The notes: a model not told the origin generated them from the letters alone. Positions 15,657-22,515 are shown, counted from the stretch's first letter. The stretch is DNA of 23,869 bases from Flavobacteriaceae bacterium UBA6268 (GCA_002440705.1 DJVA01000086.1:1-23869), one strand, 5' to 3'. Made by a program: numbers and translations.

Positions 15657-16940
15657 ATGAAGAAGGTACTGGTAATCAGCTATTACTGGCCTCCCGCTGG
15701 AGGCCCTGGGGTACAACGTTGGTTGAAATTTGTTTCCTATTTTAGGGATTTTGGCATCGAACCCATACTTTACGCCCCGCAAAACCCCCATTATCCCATT
15801 GTGGACGAAACCTTGGAATCTGAAGTTCCCGAAGGATTGGAAATTATCCGAAAACCCATCAAGGAACCCTATAAATATGCCCAGCTGTTTTTTCGAAAGA
15901 AAACCAACACCATCAGTAGTGGCATTATTGACGAAAAGGATCCTTCATTCTTAGAAAAGCTGATGTTATATGCCCGTGGCAACCTGTTTATACCAGATGC
16001 TAGGGTAGGATGGGTAAAACCCTCGGTAAGCTTTCTTACATATTATCTAAAACATCATCCCGAAATCAAAACGGTCATCACTACGGGACCGCCCCACAGC
16101 TTGCACCTCATTGGCATGCGGTTGAAAAAGGTATTGAACATTCGTTGGATTGCCGATTTTCGTGATCCTTGGACGCACATCCATTATCATAAATCCTTGC
16201 GGTTGAGTAAAAAGGCTCAGTTGAAGCACGAGCGTTTGGAGCAAAAAGTCTTACAAAGGGCCGATAGTGTGGTGGTCACTAGCCCCAGTACCCAAGCGGA
16301 CTTCCAAAAAATTACCGAAAAACCCGTAGTGCTTATTACCAATGGGTTCGACCAGAGCAAGGCAAAGACTTCCAATTTGGATGAAGCATTCAGTTTGGTG
16401 CATGTAGGCTCCTTCCTCAGCAATCGCAATCCAGTATTCCTATGGAAAGTTTTGTCTGAACTCACTGCCGAAAATGTACAATTTAAGCAGGATTTGGAAA
16501 TCAAGTTGGTTGGATTGGTGTCCAAAGAAGTGAAACAGAGTTTGGAAACCTTTGGATTGTTAGCGCATGCTACCTTCCCTGGCTATGTGAGCCATATAGA
16601 AGCGGAACTGTTTCAATACCAAGCACAGTTGTTGTTGCTGGTAGAAATGAACCGACCCGAAACCAAGGCCATCCTTCCCGGAAAATTATTTGAATATTTG
16701 CGCTCCAGACGCCCCATTTTGGCCATCGGTCCACAGGGCAGCGATATGGAAAGCATCCTTAAGAAAACACAGGCGGGGCATTTTTACGAATATGGCAACT
16801 CCCAAGCAGTAAAGGACCTCTTGCTTCAATATTACCATCAGTACCAGCAAACGGGCATCGCCACTGTATCAGGAGAAATAGAAGCCTATAGCAGGAAGGC
16901 GGTGACCCAGCAAATGGCTGAACTCATTAAATCATTATAA
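15657..16940 (+). CDS. Glycosyltransferase, GT-B fold (family 4-like), 427 aa
   Basis: Predicted cytoplasmic sugar transferase. The N-terminal Rossmann-like domain opens with KVLVISYYWPPAGGPGVQRWLKF, the glycine-rich acceptor-side motif common in these Bacteroidota enzymes, followed by ITTGPPHSLHLIGMRLKK and RWIADFRDPWTH. The C-terminal donor domain has MNRPETKAILPGKLFEYLRSRRPILAI, the conserved acidic pair with KLFEY that binds the nucleotide sugar. The ATG is one base after the YfhO-type gene stop, so translation is probably coupled. Donor and acceptor sugars are not predictable. Pairing with a GT-C-like protein suggests a surface glycan or glycolipid. Confidence 0.9.
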   Translation: MKKVLVISYYWPPAGGPGVQRWLKFVSYFRDFGIEPILYAPQNPHYPIVDETLESEVPEGLEIIRKPIKEPYKYAQLFFRKKTNTISSGIIDEKDPSFLEKLMLYARGNLFIPDARVGWVKPSVSFLTYYLKHHPEIKTVITTGPPHSLHLIGMRLKKVLNIRWIADFRDPWTHIHYHKSLRLSKKAQLKHERLEQKVLQRADSVVVTSPSTQADFQKITEKPVVLITNGFDQSKAKTSNLDEAFSLVHVGSFLSNRNPVFLWKVLSELTAENVQFKQDLEIKLVGLVSKEVKQSLETFGLLAHATFPGYVSHIEAELFQYQAQLLLLVEMNRPETKAILPGKLFEYLRSRRPILAIGPQGSDMESILKKTQAGHFYEYGNSQAVKDLLLQYYHQYQQTGIATVSGEIEAYSRKAVTQQMAELIKSL

Positions 16941-16943
16941 GAC

Positions 16944-16980
16944 AAAACCCTGCTTCAGCTGAATGCCTCCACAGGGTTTT
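16944..16980. terminator. Bidirectional intrinsic terminator between glycosyltransferase and Tyr-rich protein genes
   Basis: AAAACCCTG and CAGGGTTTT form a perfect 9-bp stem around a 19-base loop. The loop holds the palindrome TTCAGCTGAA. A and T tracts on both sides allow it to act for both convergent genes. Confidence 0.8.
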
Positions 16981-17001
16981 CACTAACCAACCAAAAAAAT
17001 C

Positions 17002-18201
17002 TTATCCGCGACCTCTTTTCTGAACCGTGCTTCTGGAACTATTGGAAGTACTTTTGCTACGGTTGGTATTGGATCGCTTGTTTACTTGTGTGCTTGCCTT
17101 CGTCGAATTCCCTCTTTGGGAACGCGTATTGGAAGCAGACGGTTTTACCTCGCTTGATTTGCTACGGGAAGCACTGGGCCTGCCTTTGGTCGTAGCTCCA
17201 TTGTTTCCACTGGGGCGGGTACTACCTACCACGGGCTTCCCCTTTGAGGTATTAGTGTTACTTGCCCCAGGACGACTGTTACTCACCACGGGCTTGCCTT
17301 TAGCAGTATTACCACGGTCAACCACAGGGCGGGTATTGGTGGTTACAGGGCGACCTTTGGAAGTACTCGTTTCGCTAGACGGACGGGTATTCACTACCTT
17401 ATCACCACGATTGCCTACGCTTGGGCGCGTGTTGATTTTGTTTTCGCGGTTTCCAACTTCATTGTAGGCCACTGCCGTATTCCTTCGGTTAGGGTTGTAA
17501 TCGCGGTTCACGGCTTTTCTTCCGTCTTTGTAATGCACATAGCTACCGGGGCGGTAAAAGTCCCTGCGGCAATTGGTGTAGTATTGGTATCCACGGTTGT
17601 AATGTACCCTGTGGTAGGCAAAGCTGTATCGTACAGGGGTATAATACCTACGGTATGGATAGTCATAGACCACACAATGCGTATAAAGCGGTCTTGCATA
17701 ATATACATGCCATGGACGGTAGACATAGGTTCTGTAGTAAGGACTAATGTACCCAGTGCAGTGGGAGTAGTACCCGTACGAATTATAGAAGATGTGCAAG
17801 CCACCCACCCATACGATGCGGTGGTTGGTATAACGGATTTCTACATTACCGGCTTGGATGATGCGTCCAAACTCGTCGTAATAAATAGGAACATCCTCTA
17901 CTTGGATTACAGCACCGTAGTCGTCGTACTGCACGTAAGCATCGTAATTGTAACCGGAGTTGTAAGAGACGCTTACCCCAGGGGTATTGATGTTGATGTT
18001 TACTTGACTTCCGTTGTGACCTCCCACATAGACAAAGTCGAATTGTCCATCGGGGAATACGGAAAACTCTACGCCACCTTCCACGAAGATGTACGAATTA
18101 CCATTGTAGTAATTGCCGTAGGAAGCGGCAGCTTCACTGGCAGCGTTCATGGAGAAGGCCGACAAGAAGAGTCCGAATACGAGTGCTGTTACTGTTTTCA
18201 T
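17002..18201 (-). CDS. Secreted Tyr-rich protein with repetitive basic C-terminal tail, 399 aa
   Basis: Unknown function; it resembles a type of conserved exported protein seen in Flavobacteriaceae. A signal peptide covers about residues 1-20 (MKTVTALVFGLFLSAFSMNA). Residues 28-145 are strand-like and aromatic (EGGVEFSVFPDGQFDFVYVGG, YDDYGAVIQVEDVPIYYDEFG). Residues 145-225 are extremely rich in Tyr and Arg with three cysteines (C148, C176, C211). From about 255 the sequence is disordered-looking, with four imperfect 19-residue repeats at 271-345 of the type NTRP-x7-SKG(R/K)PV, then a Ser/Asn/Lys/Arg tail. No membrane anchor is seen. A sigma-54-like promoter lies 64-80 bases upstream and a 17-base 3' motif plus terminator follow the stop. 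A structural or adhesive surface role is plausible only as a guess. Confidence 0.82.
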   Translation of the reverse strand: MKTVTALVFGLFLSAFSMNAASEAAASYGNYYNGNSYIFVEGGVEFSVFPDGQFDFVYVGGHNGSQVNININTPGVSVSYNSGYNYDAYVQYDDYGAVIQVEDVPIYYDEFGRIIQAGNVEIRYTNHRIVWVGGLHIFYNSYGYYSHCTGYISPYYRTYVYRPWHVYYARPLYTHCVVYDYPYRRYYTPVRYSFAYHRVHYNRGYQYYTNCRRDFYRPGSYVHYKDGRKAVNRDYNPNRRNTAVAYNEVGNRENKINTRPSVGNRGDKVVNTRPSSETSTSKGRPVTTNTRPVVDRGNTAKGKPVVSNSRPGASNTNTSKGKPVVGSTRPSGNNGATTKGRPSASRSKSSEVKPSASNTRSQRGNSTKASTQVNKRSNTNRSKSTSNSSRSTVQKRGRG

Positions 18202-18264
18202 AATGTTCTGATTTTAGGGTTGTACTTGCGTTGATGGTTTGTTCGCTGTGTACCCATAGAAGTT

Positions 18265-18281
18265 ACCAACGACCGTGCCAA
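18265..18281 (-). promoter_or_regulatory. Sigma-54-like promoter for the Tyr-rich protein gene
   Basis: On the minus strand TTGGCACG (18281-18274), four bases GTCG, then TTGGT (18269-18265). The -24 part matches the canonical TTGGCACG-N4-TTGCW fully and the -12 part has one mismatch (G for C). A T-rich stretch precedes it. The implied start is near 18254, giving a leader of about 53 bases. No TAnnTTTG box is seen upstream of this gene. Confidence 0.55.
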
Positions 18282-18330
18282 AAATTGAAAGGCCTCATTT
18301 TACTGGGGATTTGGAGGGTACTCATCGGAA

Positions 18331-18366
18331 AAGAAAAACCCGCCATCCAAGAAGTGGACGACGGGT
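18331..18366 (-). terminator. Intrinsic terminator of the candidate small RNA (or of uvrA)
   Basis: On the minus strand ACCCGTCGTCCA and TGGATGGCGGGT pair over 12 positions with two mismatches around the loop CTTCT, followed by TTTTTCTT. It points away from uvrA, whose stop is about 180 bases upstream. Confidence 0.8.
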
Positions 18367-18445
18367 CTTTCAAAAAACTAACCAACCAAAAAACTATGTA
18401 TGATTCTTTAAATCATTCGTAAGAACGTCTTGCAAAGTGCAAGTA
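18331..18445 (-). ncRNA. Candidate structured small RNA behind a sigma-54-like promoter
   Basis: Predicted transcript of about 115 bases on the minus strand. It would start near 18445, 12 bases after the -12 element, and end in the T run at 18338-18331. In order it contains: hairpin CTTGC-ACTTT-GCAAG (18443-18429), hairpin ATGATT-TAAAG-AATCAT (18416-18400), the 17-base motif TTTTTTGGTTGGTTAGT (18393-18377), and a 12-bp terminator stem. The only ATG opens the two-codon frame ATG ATT TAA, so it is not a protein gene. The predicted start coincides with the foot of the first hairpin, which supports the model. Read-through RNA from uvrA ending at the same terminator is the alternative explanation. 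Confidence 0.55.
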
Positions 18446-18455
18446 CTGTATGAAA

Positions 18456-18472
18456 AACAAACAGCGTGCCAA
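18456..18472 (-). promoter_or_regulatory. Sigma-54-like promoter for the candidate small RNA
   Basis: On the minus strand TTGGCACG (18472-18465), four bases CTGT, then TTGTT (18460-18456). The -24 part is a full match and the -12 part has one mismatch (T for C). A run of T precedes the GG pair. It is the second such element in the same orientation within 200 bases. Confidence 0.55.
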
Positions 18473-18542
18473 AAAATAAAAAGCGGTGCTAAAGTTTTTT
18501 TAAAAAAGTGTAGGGAACTGGAATTTGCTGCAAAAAAAAGAC

Positions 18543-21320
18543 TTAGATTTTCTCCTTCAAATACTGCGCAGTAAATGAGGATTTATGAATTGCAACTTGC
18601 TCTGGGGTACCTTCGGCGACGATTTCCCCGCCGTTTTCACCGCCCTCGGGGCCCAAGTCGATGAGGTAGTCGGCGCATTTGATGAGGTCCATGTTGTGCT
18701 CCACCACAATCACGGTATGGCCTTTGTCCAGTAATGCGTAGAAAGAGGCCAATAACTTTTGAATGTCGTGGAAATGCAAGCCTGTAGTGGGTTCGTCGAA
18801 AATGAATAAGGCCTTGTCCTTGGTATCGCCTTTCAACAGGAAGGAAGCCAACTTGATGCGTTGTGCTTCCCCGCCCGAAAGGGTCGAGGAGCTTTGTCCC
18901 AATTGCACGTAGCCCAAGCCCACATCCTGCAAGGGTTGCAGCTTGTTGCCTATTTTGGTCTCTCCGTGCTGGTTGAAGAATGCTACGGCATCGTCTACGG
19001 TCATACTCAGGATGTCGTGGATGTTTTTATTTTGAAACTGTACTTCCAGCACCTCTTTTTTGAAGCGCTTGCCACCACAAGTATCACACTCCAAATGTAC
19101 GTCGGCCATAAACTGCATCTCTATGGTTACTTCGCCTTCACCCTTACAGGTTTCGCAGCGGCCCCCATCCACGTTGAAGCTGAAATGCTTAGCCTGATAG
19201 CCTCGGATGTCACTTAATTTTTGGGAAGCATAGAGGTTGCGAATGTCATCGTAGGCCTTGATGTAGGTCACAGGGTTGGACCTGCTGGAACGCCCAATGG
19301 GGTTTTGGTCGATGAACTCCACGGTCTTGATGCTGCTGAAATTCCCTTTCAGTTCGGTGAACTGTCCTGGCTTTTCGCCATAGCCCCCAATTTGCCGCAG
19401 GAGGGCAGGGTACAGGATTTTCTTCACCAAAGTACTCTTGCCGCTGCCCGAGACCCCGGTAACGGCCGTAAATACCCCCAATTGGAAGGTGGCATCGATG
19501 TTTTTTAGGTTGTTATGGCGCGCCCCCACCACTTGGATGCTTTGCTTCGAACTGCGTCGTTTTTTGGGGACCTCAATTTGAAGGGTGCCATTCAGGTATT
19601 GAGCGGTCAACGAATTGCTCTGTAGGATTTCGTCATAGGAGCCTTCGGCCACCACTTCGCCCCCAAAGGTGCCTGCTTCAGGCCCAATGTCGATGATGGC
19701 ATCGGCCGCCTTCATGATTTCTTCATCGTGTTCCACCACAATTACTGTATTGCCCAAATCGCGCAACGATTTCAGCACCTCGATCAACCGTTCGGTGTCC
19801 TTGGGATGCAGGCCGATGCTGGGTTCGTCCAAAATGTACATGGAGCCTACCAAGCTGCTGCCCAGGGAAGTGGCCAGGTTGATGCGCTGCGATTCTCCCC
19901 CCGAGAGGGTATTGCTCTTGCGGTTCAGGGTGAGGTACCCCAATCCTACGTCCTGCAGGAAGCGCAAGCGGTTGTTGATTTCCAACAACAGGCGCTTGGA
20001 GACTTTTTGGTCGTATTCGTTCAGTTCCAGGTTCTGGAAGAACTGTGCCAAGCGGTAGAGTGGCTGCTCTACCAATTCCTGTAAGGCTTTGCCGCCCACT
20101 TTTACGTATTCCGCTTCGGGGCGCAGGCGCTTGCCTTTACAGGTGGTGCAGCGGGTTTTTCCGCGGTAGCGGGATAGCATCACCCGGTTCTGTATTTTGT
20201 AGCTTTTGGCTTCCAACTCGGCAAAGAAAGCGTCCAAGCCTTGAAAGTGTTCGTTGCCGGTCCAGACCAACTTCTTTTGTTCATCGCTGAGTTGGTACCA
20301 AGGCTTGTGAATGGGGAAGTCAAATTTATAGGCATTGTTCACCAAGAGGTCGCGGTAATAGCTCATGCTTTCCCCGCGCCAAGGGAACACCGCATTTTCG
20401 TAAATGGACAGCCCCGTATTGGGAATCACCAAGTCCTCGTCGATCCCAATGACGTCCCCATAGCCTTCGCATTCGGGACAGGCTCCGTAGGGATTGTTGA
20501 AACTGAACAAGTGCACGTTGGGCTCAAGGAAGGTCATGCCATCGGCCTCAAAGCGGTTGTTGAATTCCTTGATGTGGCCCGTGCCCAGGTTTTCGAGGTA
20601 GAGCTCCCCTTTGCCTTCAAAAAAGGCGATGCCCACCGCATCGGCCAAACGGTTCAGGAAGTCCTCGTCGTTTTTGGTAATGACCCGATCCACGACCAAT
20701 TGAATGTCTTTCGGAAAATTCTTGCCTTTCAGTTCGTCCAAGCGGATGACCTCTCCAGCCATCTTTACACGGGCGTAGCCCTGTTGGGCCAAGGCCTTGA
20801 GTTTGTTTTCCATGCTGCGGCCCTCTTCCAGGTGGATGGGCGACAGGAGCAGGAGTTTTTCACCTTCGGGAAAGGTTTTGATGTAATCCACCACGTCGCT
20901 CACCGTGTCTTTTTTGACCTCCGTCCCGGAAATAGGGGAATAGGTACGTCCCACACGGGTGTAGAGTAGCTTCAGGTAGTCGTAGATTTCGGTAGAAGTG
21001 CCCACCGTAGAGCGCGGATTGGTGGCGTTTACTTTCTGTTCGATGGCGATGGCCGGGGCAATGCCCTTGATGGCATCGACCTTGGGTTTGTCCAAGCGGC
21101 CCAAAAACTGGCGGGCATAGGACGAAAGGCTCTCTACGTAGCGGCGTTGTCCTTCGGCATACAAGGTGTCGAACGCCAAACTGGATTTCCCGCTGCCCGA
21201 AAGGCCCGTAATGACCACCAACTTGTTACGGGGGATGGCCACGGAGATGTTTTTTAGGTTGTGGAGCTTGGCTCCTTGGATCCAAATATTTTTCTTGGTA
21301 TCGACAGCGGTTTCGGGCAC
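18543..21320 (-). CDS. uvrA: UvrABC excinuclease subunit A
   Basis: UvrA is the damage-sensing ATPase of nucleotide excision repair; it loads UvrB onto lesions. Two ABC halves are visible: Walker A GLSGSGKSSL with LSGGESQRINLA and YILDEPSIGLHP, and Walker A GVSGSGKSTL with LSGGEAQRIKLA and LFIFDEPTTGLH. Zinc-binding pairs seen are CPEC, CTTC and the C-terminal CETC and CDTC. The first CxxC of the N-terminal finger is absent (the aligned segment reads NNRFEADGMTFLEPN). I place the start at GTG 21320, because a TAnnTTTG box at 21352-21345 would lie inside a longer frame from ATG 21356 and the 12 added residues are not family-like. Length is then 925, normal for UvrA. Confidence 0.93.
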   Translation of the reverse strand: MPETAVDTKKNIWIQGAKLHNLKNISVAIPRNKLVVITGLSGSGKSSLAFDTLYAEGQRRYVESLSSYARQFLGRLDKPKVDAIKGIAPAIAIEQKVNATNPRSTVGTSTEIYDYLKLLYTRVGRTYSPISGTEVKKDTVSDVVDYIKTFPEGEKLLLLSPIHLEEGRSMENKLKALAQQGYARVKMAGEVIRLDELKGKNFPKDIQLVVDRVITKNDEDFLNRLADAVGIAFFEGKGELYLENLGTGHIKEFNNRFEADGMTFLEPNVHLFSFNNPYGACPECEGYGDVIGIDEDLVIPNTGLSIYENAVFPWRGESMSYYRDLLVNNAYKFDFPIHKPWYQLSDEQKKLVWTGNEHFQGLDAFFAELEAKSYKIQNRVMLSRYRGKTRCTTCKGKRLRPEAEYVKVGGKALQELVEQPLYRLAQFFQNLELNEYDQKVSKRLLLEINNRLRFLQDVGLGYLTLNRKSNTLSGGESQRINLATSLGSSLVGSMYILDEPSIGLHPKDTERLIEVLKSLRDLGNTVIVVEHDEEIMKAADAIIDIGPEAGTFGGEVVAEGSYDEILQSNSLTAQYLNGTLQIEVPKKRRSSKQSIQVVGARHNNLKNIDATFQLGVFTAVTGVSGSGKSTLVKKILYPALLRQIGGYGEKPGQFTELKGNFSSIKTVEFIDQNPIGRSSRSNPVTYIKAYDDIRNLYASQKLSDIRGYQAKHFSFNVDGGRCETCKGEGEVTIEMQFMADVHLECDTCGGKRFKKEVLEVQFQNKNIHDILSMTVDDAVAFFNQHGETKIGNKLQPLQDVGLGYVQLGQSSSTLSGGEAQRIKLASFLLKGDTKDKALFIFDEPTTGLHFHDIQKLLASFYALLDKGHTVIVVEHNMDLIKCADYLIDLGPEGGENGGEIVAEGTPEQVAIHKSSFTAQYLKEKI

Positions 21321-21344
21321 TGAAATGAGGTTTTTGAAATGTGG

Positions 21345-21352
21345 CAAAGATA
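21345..21352 (-). promoter_or_regulatory. Candidate uvrA -7 promoter element
   Basis: TATCTTTG on the minus strand is a full match to TAnnTTTG. It is embedded in the first codons of the longest uvrA frame (ATG 21356), favouring GTG 21320 with a leader of about 20 bases. No -33 TTG is present at the normal spacing, so the case is moderate. Confidence 0.5.
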
Positions 21353-21513
21353 CCATTTTTGAAGGAGAATTTTGGGGAAAGGGAAAGGGAATTTTTAGTC
21401 TTATACCCTCTGTTACTACGTACCAAAATTCTTCCAGCGTGCTATCGCCTTCGTTCTAAGTAACAACCTCATGAAAAGTGAATAAAAAACAGATGATTAT
21501 TGAATAAAGCTTG

Positions 21514-21591
21514 CATGGGACCTATACGCCTCATACATGGGACATACATGCCTCATACATGGGACATACATGCCTCATACATGGGACATAC
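21514..21591 (+). repeat. 22-bp tandem repeat, about 3.5 copies
   Basis: Units begin at 21514, 21536, 21558 and 21580 (the last partial). Each is two related 11-mers, CATGGGACATA and CATGCCTCATA, so ATG recurs every 11 bases. The first unit differs at a few positions; the second and third are identical. Confidence 0.92.
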
Positions 21592-21662
21592 CCGACTGAT
21601 GCCTGGGAGGAAGGGGGTGGGGTTTTGGCTTGACACGGAATCCATTATGAATGTTTTTTTTG

Positions 21663-21681
21663 TGTTCTTTTTTGCATTGCC
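21663..21681 (+). repeat. 19-bp direct repeat, copy 1
   Basis: TGTTCTTTTTTGCATTGCC occurs here and again, unchanged, at 21995-22013. It forms the left part of a composite dispersed repeat. Confidence 0.85.
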
Positions 21682-21694
21682 GGAATTGGTTCCT

Positions 21695-21726
21695 CAACTT
21701 TCTTTTATAGGCCTAAAAGAAAGTTG
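21695..21726. repeat. Perfect 13-bp inverted repeat
   Basis: CAACTTTCTTTTA and TAAAAGAAAGTTG flank the six-base centre TAGGCC. There is no T run behind it, so a terminator role is unlikely. Its arm sequence is of the kind common in Bacteroidota intergenic repeats. Confidence 0.85.
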
Positions 21727-21852
21727 CAAAGAAAAGGACCTCTTTTCACTTTCTTGAGGCATTTTTGCTGCGCAAAACCGGCTTGCCAACTCCGCGTCGC
21801 TACGCTCCTGAATCTCGGAGCTTGGCTGCCCCCTATGCTGCAAGAAAGTGTT

Positions 21853-21909
21853 TCGGGCTACGCCCGAATAAACAATGGCAATAAATAATAATAGAAAATG
21901 TCACCCTGA
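21853..21909 (+). repeat. 57-bp dispersed repeat, copy 1
   Basis: It begins with the small hairpin TCGGGC-TAC-GCCCGA, continues with an AATAATAATAG-rich stretch and ends with TGTCACCCTGA. It differs from the second copy at 22175-22231 at only two positions. TGTCACCCTGA followed by GCTTGT-like sequence is familiar as a repeated intergenic sequence in Bacteroidota genomes. Confidence 0.88.
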
Positions 21910-21994
21910 ACTCAGCCTGCCCCGAGCCTGACGAGGGGTCGAAGCATCCCTTAAACATAGCCCGTGCGGTAGGACAGACTGGGCTTTTTTGTTC

Positions 21995-22013
21995 TGTTCT
22001 TTTTTGCATTGCC
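21995..22013 (+). repeat. 19-bp direct repeat, copy 2, within an inverted repeat
   Basis: Identical to 21663-21681. Here it is part of an 11-bp perfect inverted repeat: GTTCTTTTTTG (21996-22006) and CAAAAAAGAAC (22014-22024) around CATTGCC. Confidence 0.85.
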
Positions 22014-22174
22014 CAAAAAAGAACCAAAAAACGCTAGCGCTGCACCTTCTTCTTCACCCGCTAGGGCCTTGCCTCGCAAGAAACGGAAACTCGCCCCTTG
22101 GGCTCAGACATCCATTTCTTGTCCTCTCGGCTTTGGCCAGCGGGGGCCCGAAGTCGAAGCTGAGGCGCAATTTC

Positions 22175-22231
22175 TCGGGCTACGCCCGAATAAATAATAG
22201 CAATAAATAATAATAGAAAATGTCACCCTGA
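22175..22231 (+). repeat. 57-bp dispersed repeat, copy 2
   Basis: Direct copy of 21853-21909, 322 bases downstream, with two substitutions. It again begins with TCGGGC-TAC-GCCCGA and ends with TGTCACCCTGA. Confidence 0.88.
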
Positions 22232-22258
22232 GCTTGTGGAAGGGTTTCTCTAAAGTAC

Positions 22259-22300
22259 TTACGAATGTAAAACCGATCAATAAAGTCGGTTTGTACGTAA
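22259..22300. repeat. Imperfect inverted repeat / stem-loop
   Basis: Inner arms AAACCGA (22270-22276) and TCGGTTT (22286-22292) pair perfectly, and outer arms TTACG and CGTAA extend the stem across unequal internal loops. No T run follows. Its role is unknown. Confidence 0.6.
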
Positions 22301-22324
22301 ACACTGATTTTCATGCCTTCCCTT

Positions 22325-22386
22325 GCTGAAGGTATGCTGAAGGTATGCTGAAGGTATGGAGAAGGTATGGAGAAGCCATGCTGATG
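22325..22386 (+). repeat. 11-bp tandem repeat, about 5.5 copies
   Basis: GCTGAAGGTAT occurs three times from 22325, then GGAGAAGGTAT, GGAGAAGCCAT and a partial GCTGATG. Copies are head to tail with no spacer, so this is a degenerate minisatellite and not a CRISPR array. Confidence 0.92.
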
Positions 22387-22515
22387 CCCCCTTGAAGCCC
22401 AATAGGGGTTGTTGTCCTTTCAAAATAGGATGGGTAAGTGGGTGGAATAGGGCATGAAACCTAGCCTGACCGCCACTGGGCGATTCGTTAATTTTCGGAA
22501 AAAACGCACATTTTT

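Noticed and set aside
17533..18234. Long plus-strand frame of 233 codons opposite the Tyr-rich protein gene
   Set aside because: It is the shadow of a strongly biased Tyr/Arg coding sequence; the minus-strand frame has a signal peptide, a promoter candidate and a terminator.
18231..18422. Plus-strand open frame of 63 codons, and the mini frame ATG-TAT-GAT at 18395 within it
   Set aside because: It lies antisense over the small RNA terminator and the sigma-54-like boxes, has no promoter or domain, and the mini frame is only eight codons.
20241..20969. Long plus-strand frame of 242 codons inside uvrA
   Set aside because: It is antisense to highly conserved UvrA sequence and has no independent features.
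21514..21591. CRISPR array
   Set aside because: Units are contiguous with no unique spacers, and no cas genes are nearby; the same applies to 22325-22386.
21500..21757. Open frame of 85 codons running through the 22-bp array
   Set aside because: The 22-base period is not a multiple of three, so copies are read in different frames; no domain, no promoter and no family-like N-terminus.
22104..22304. Short frames over the second dispersed repeat module
   Set aside because: They span repeat hairpins and end in unrelated sequence in each copy; nothing indicates translation.
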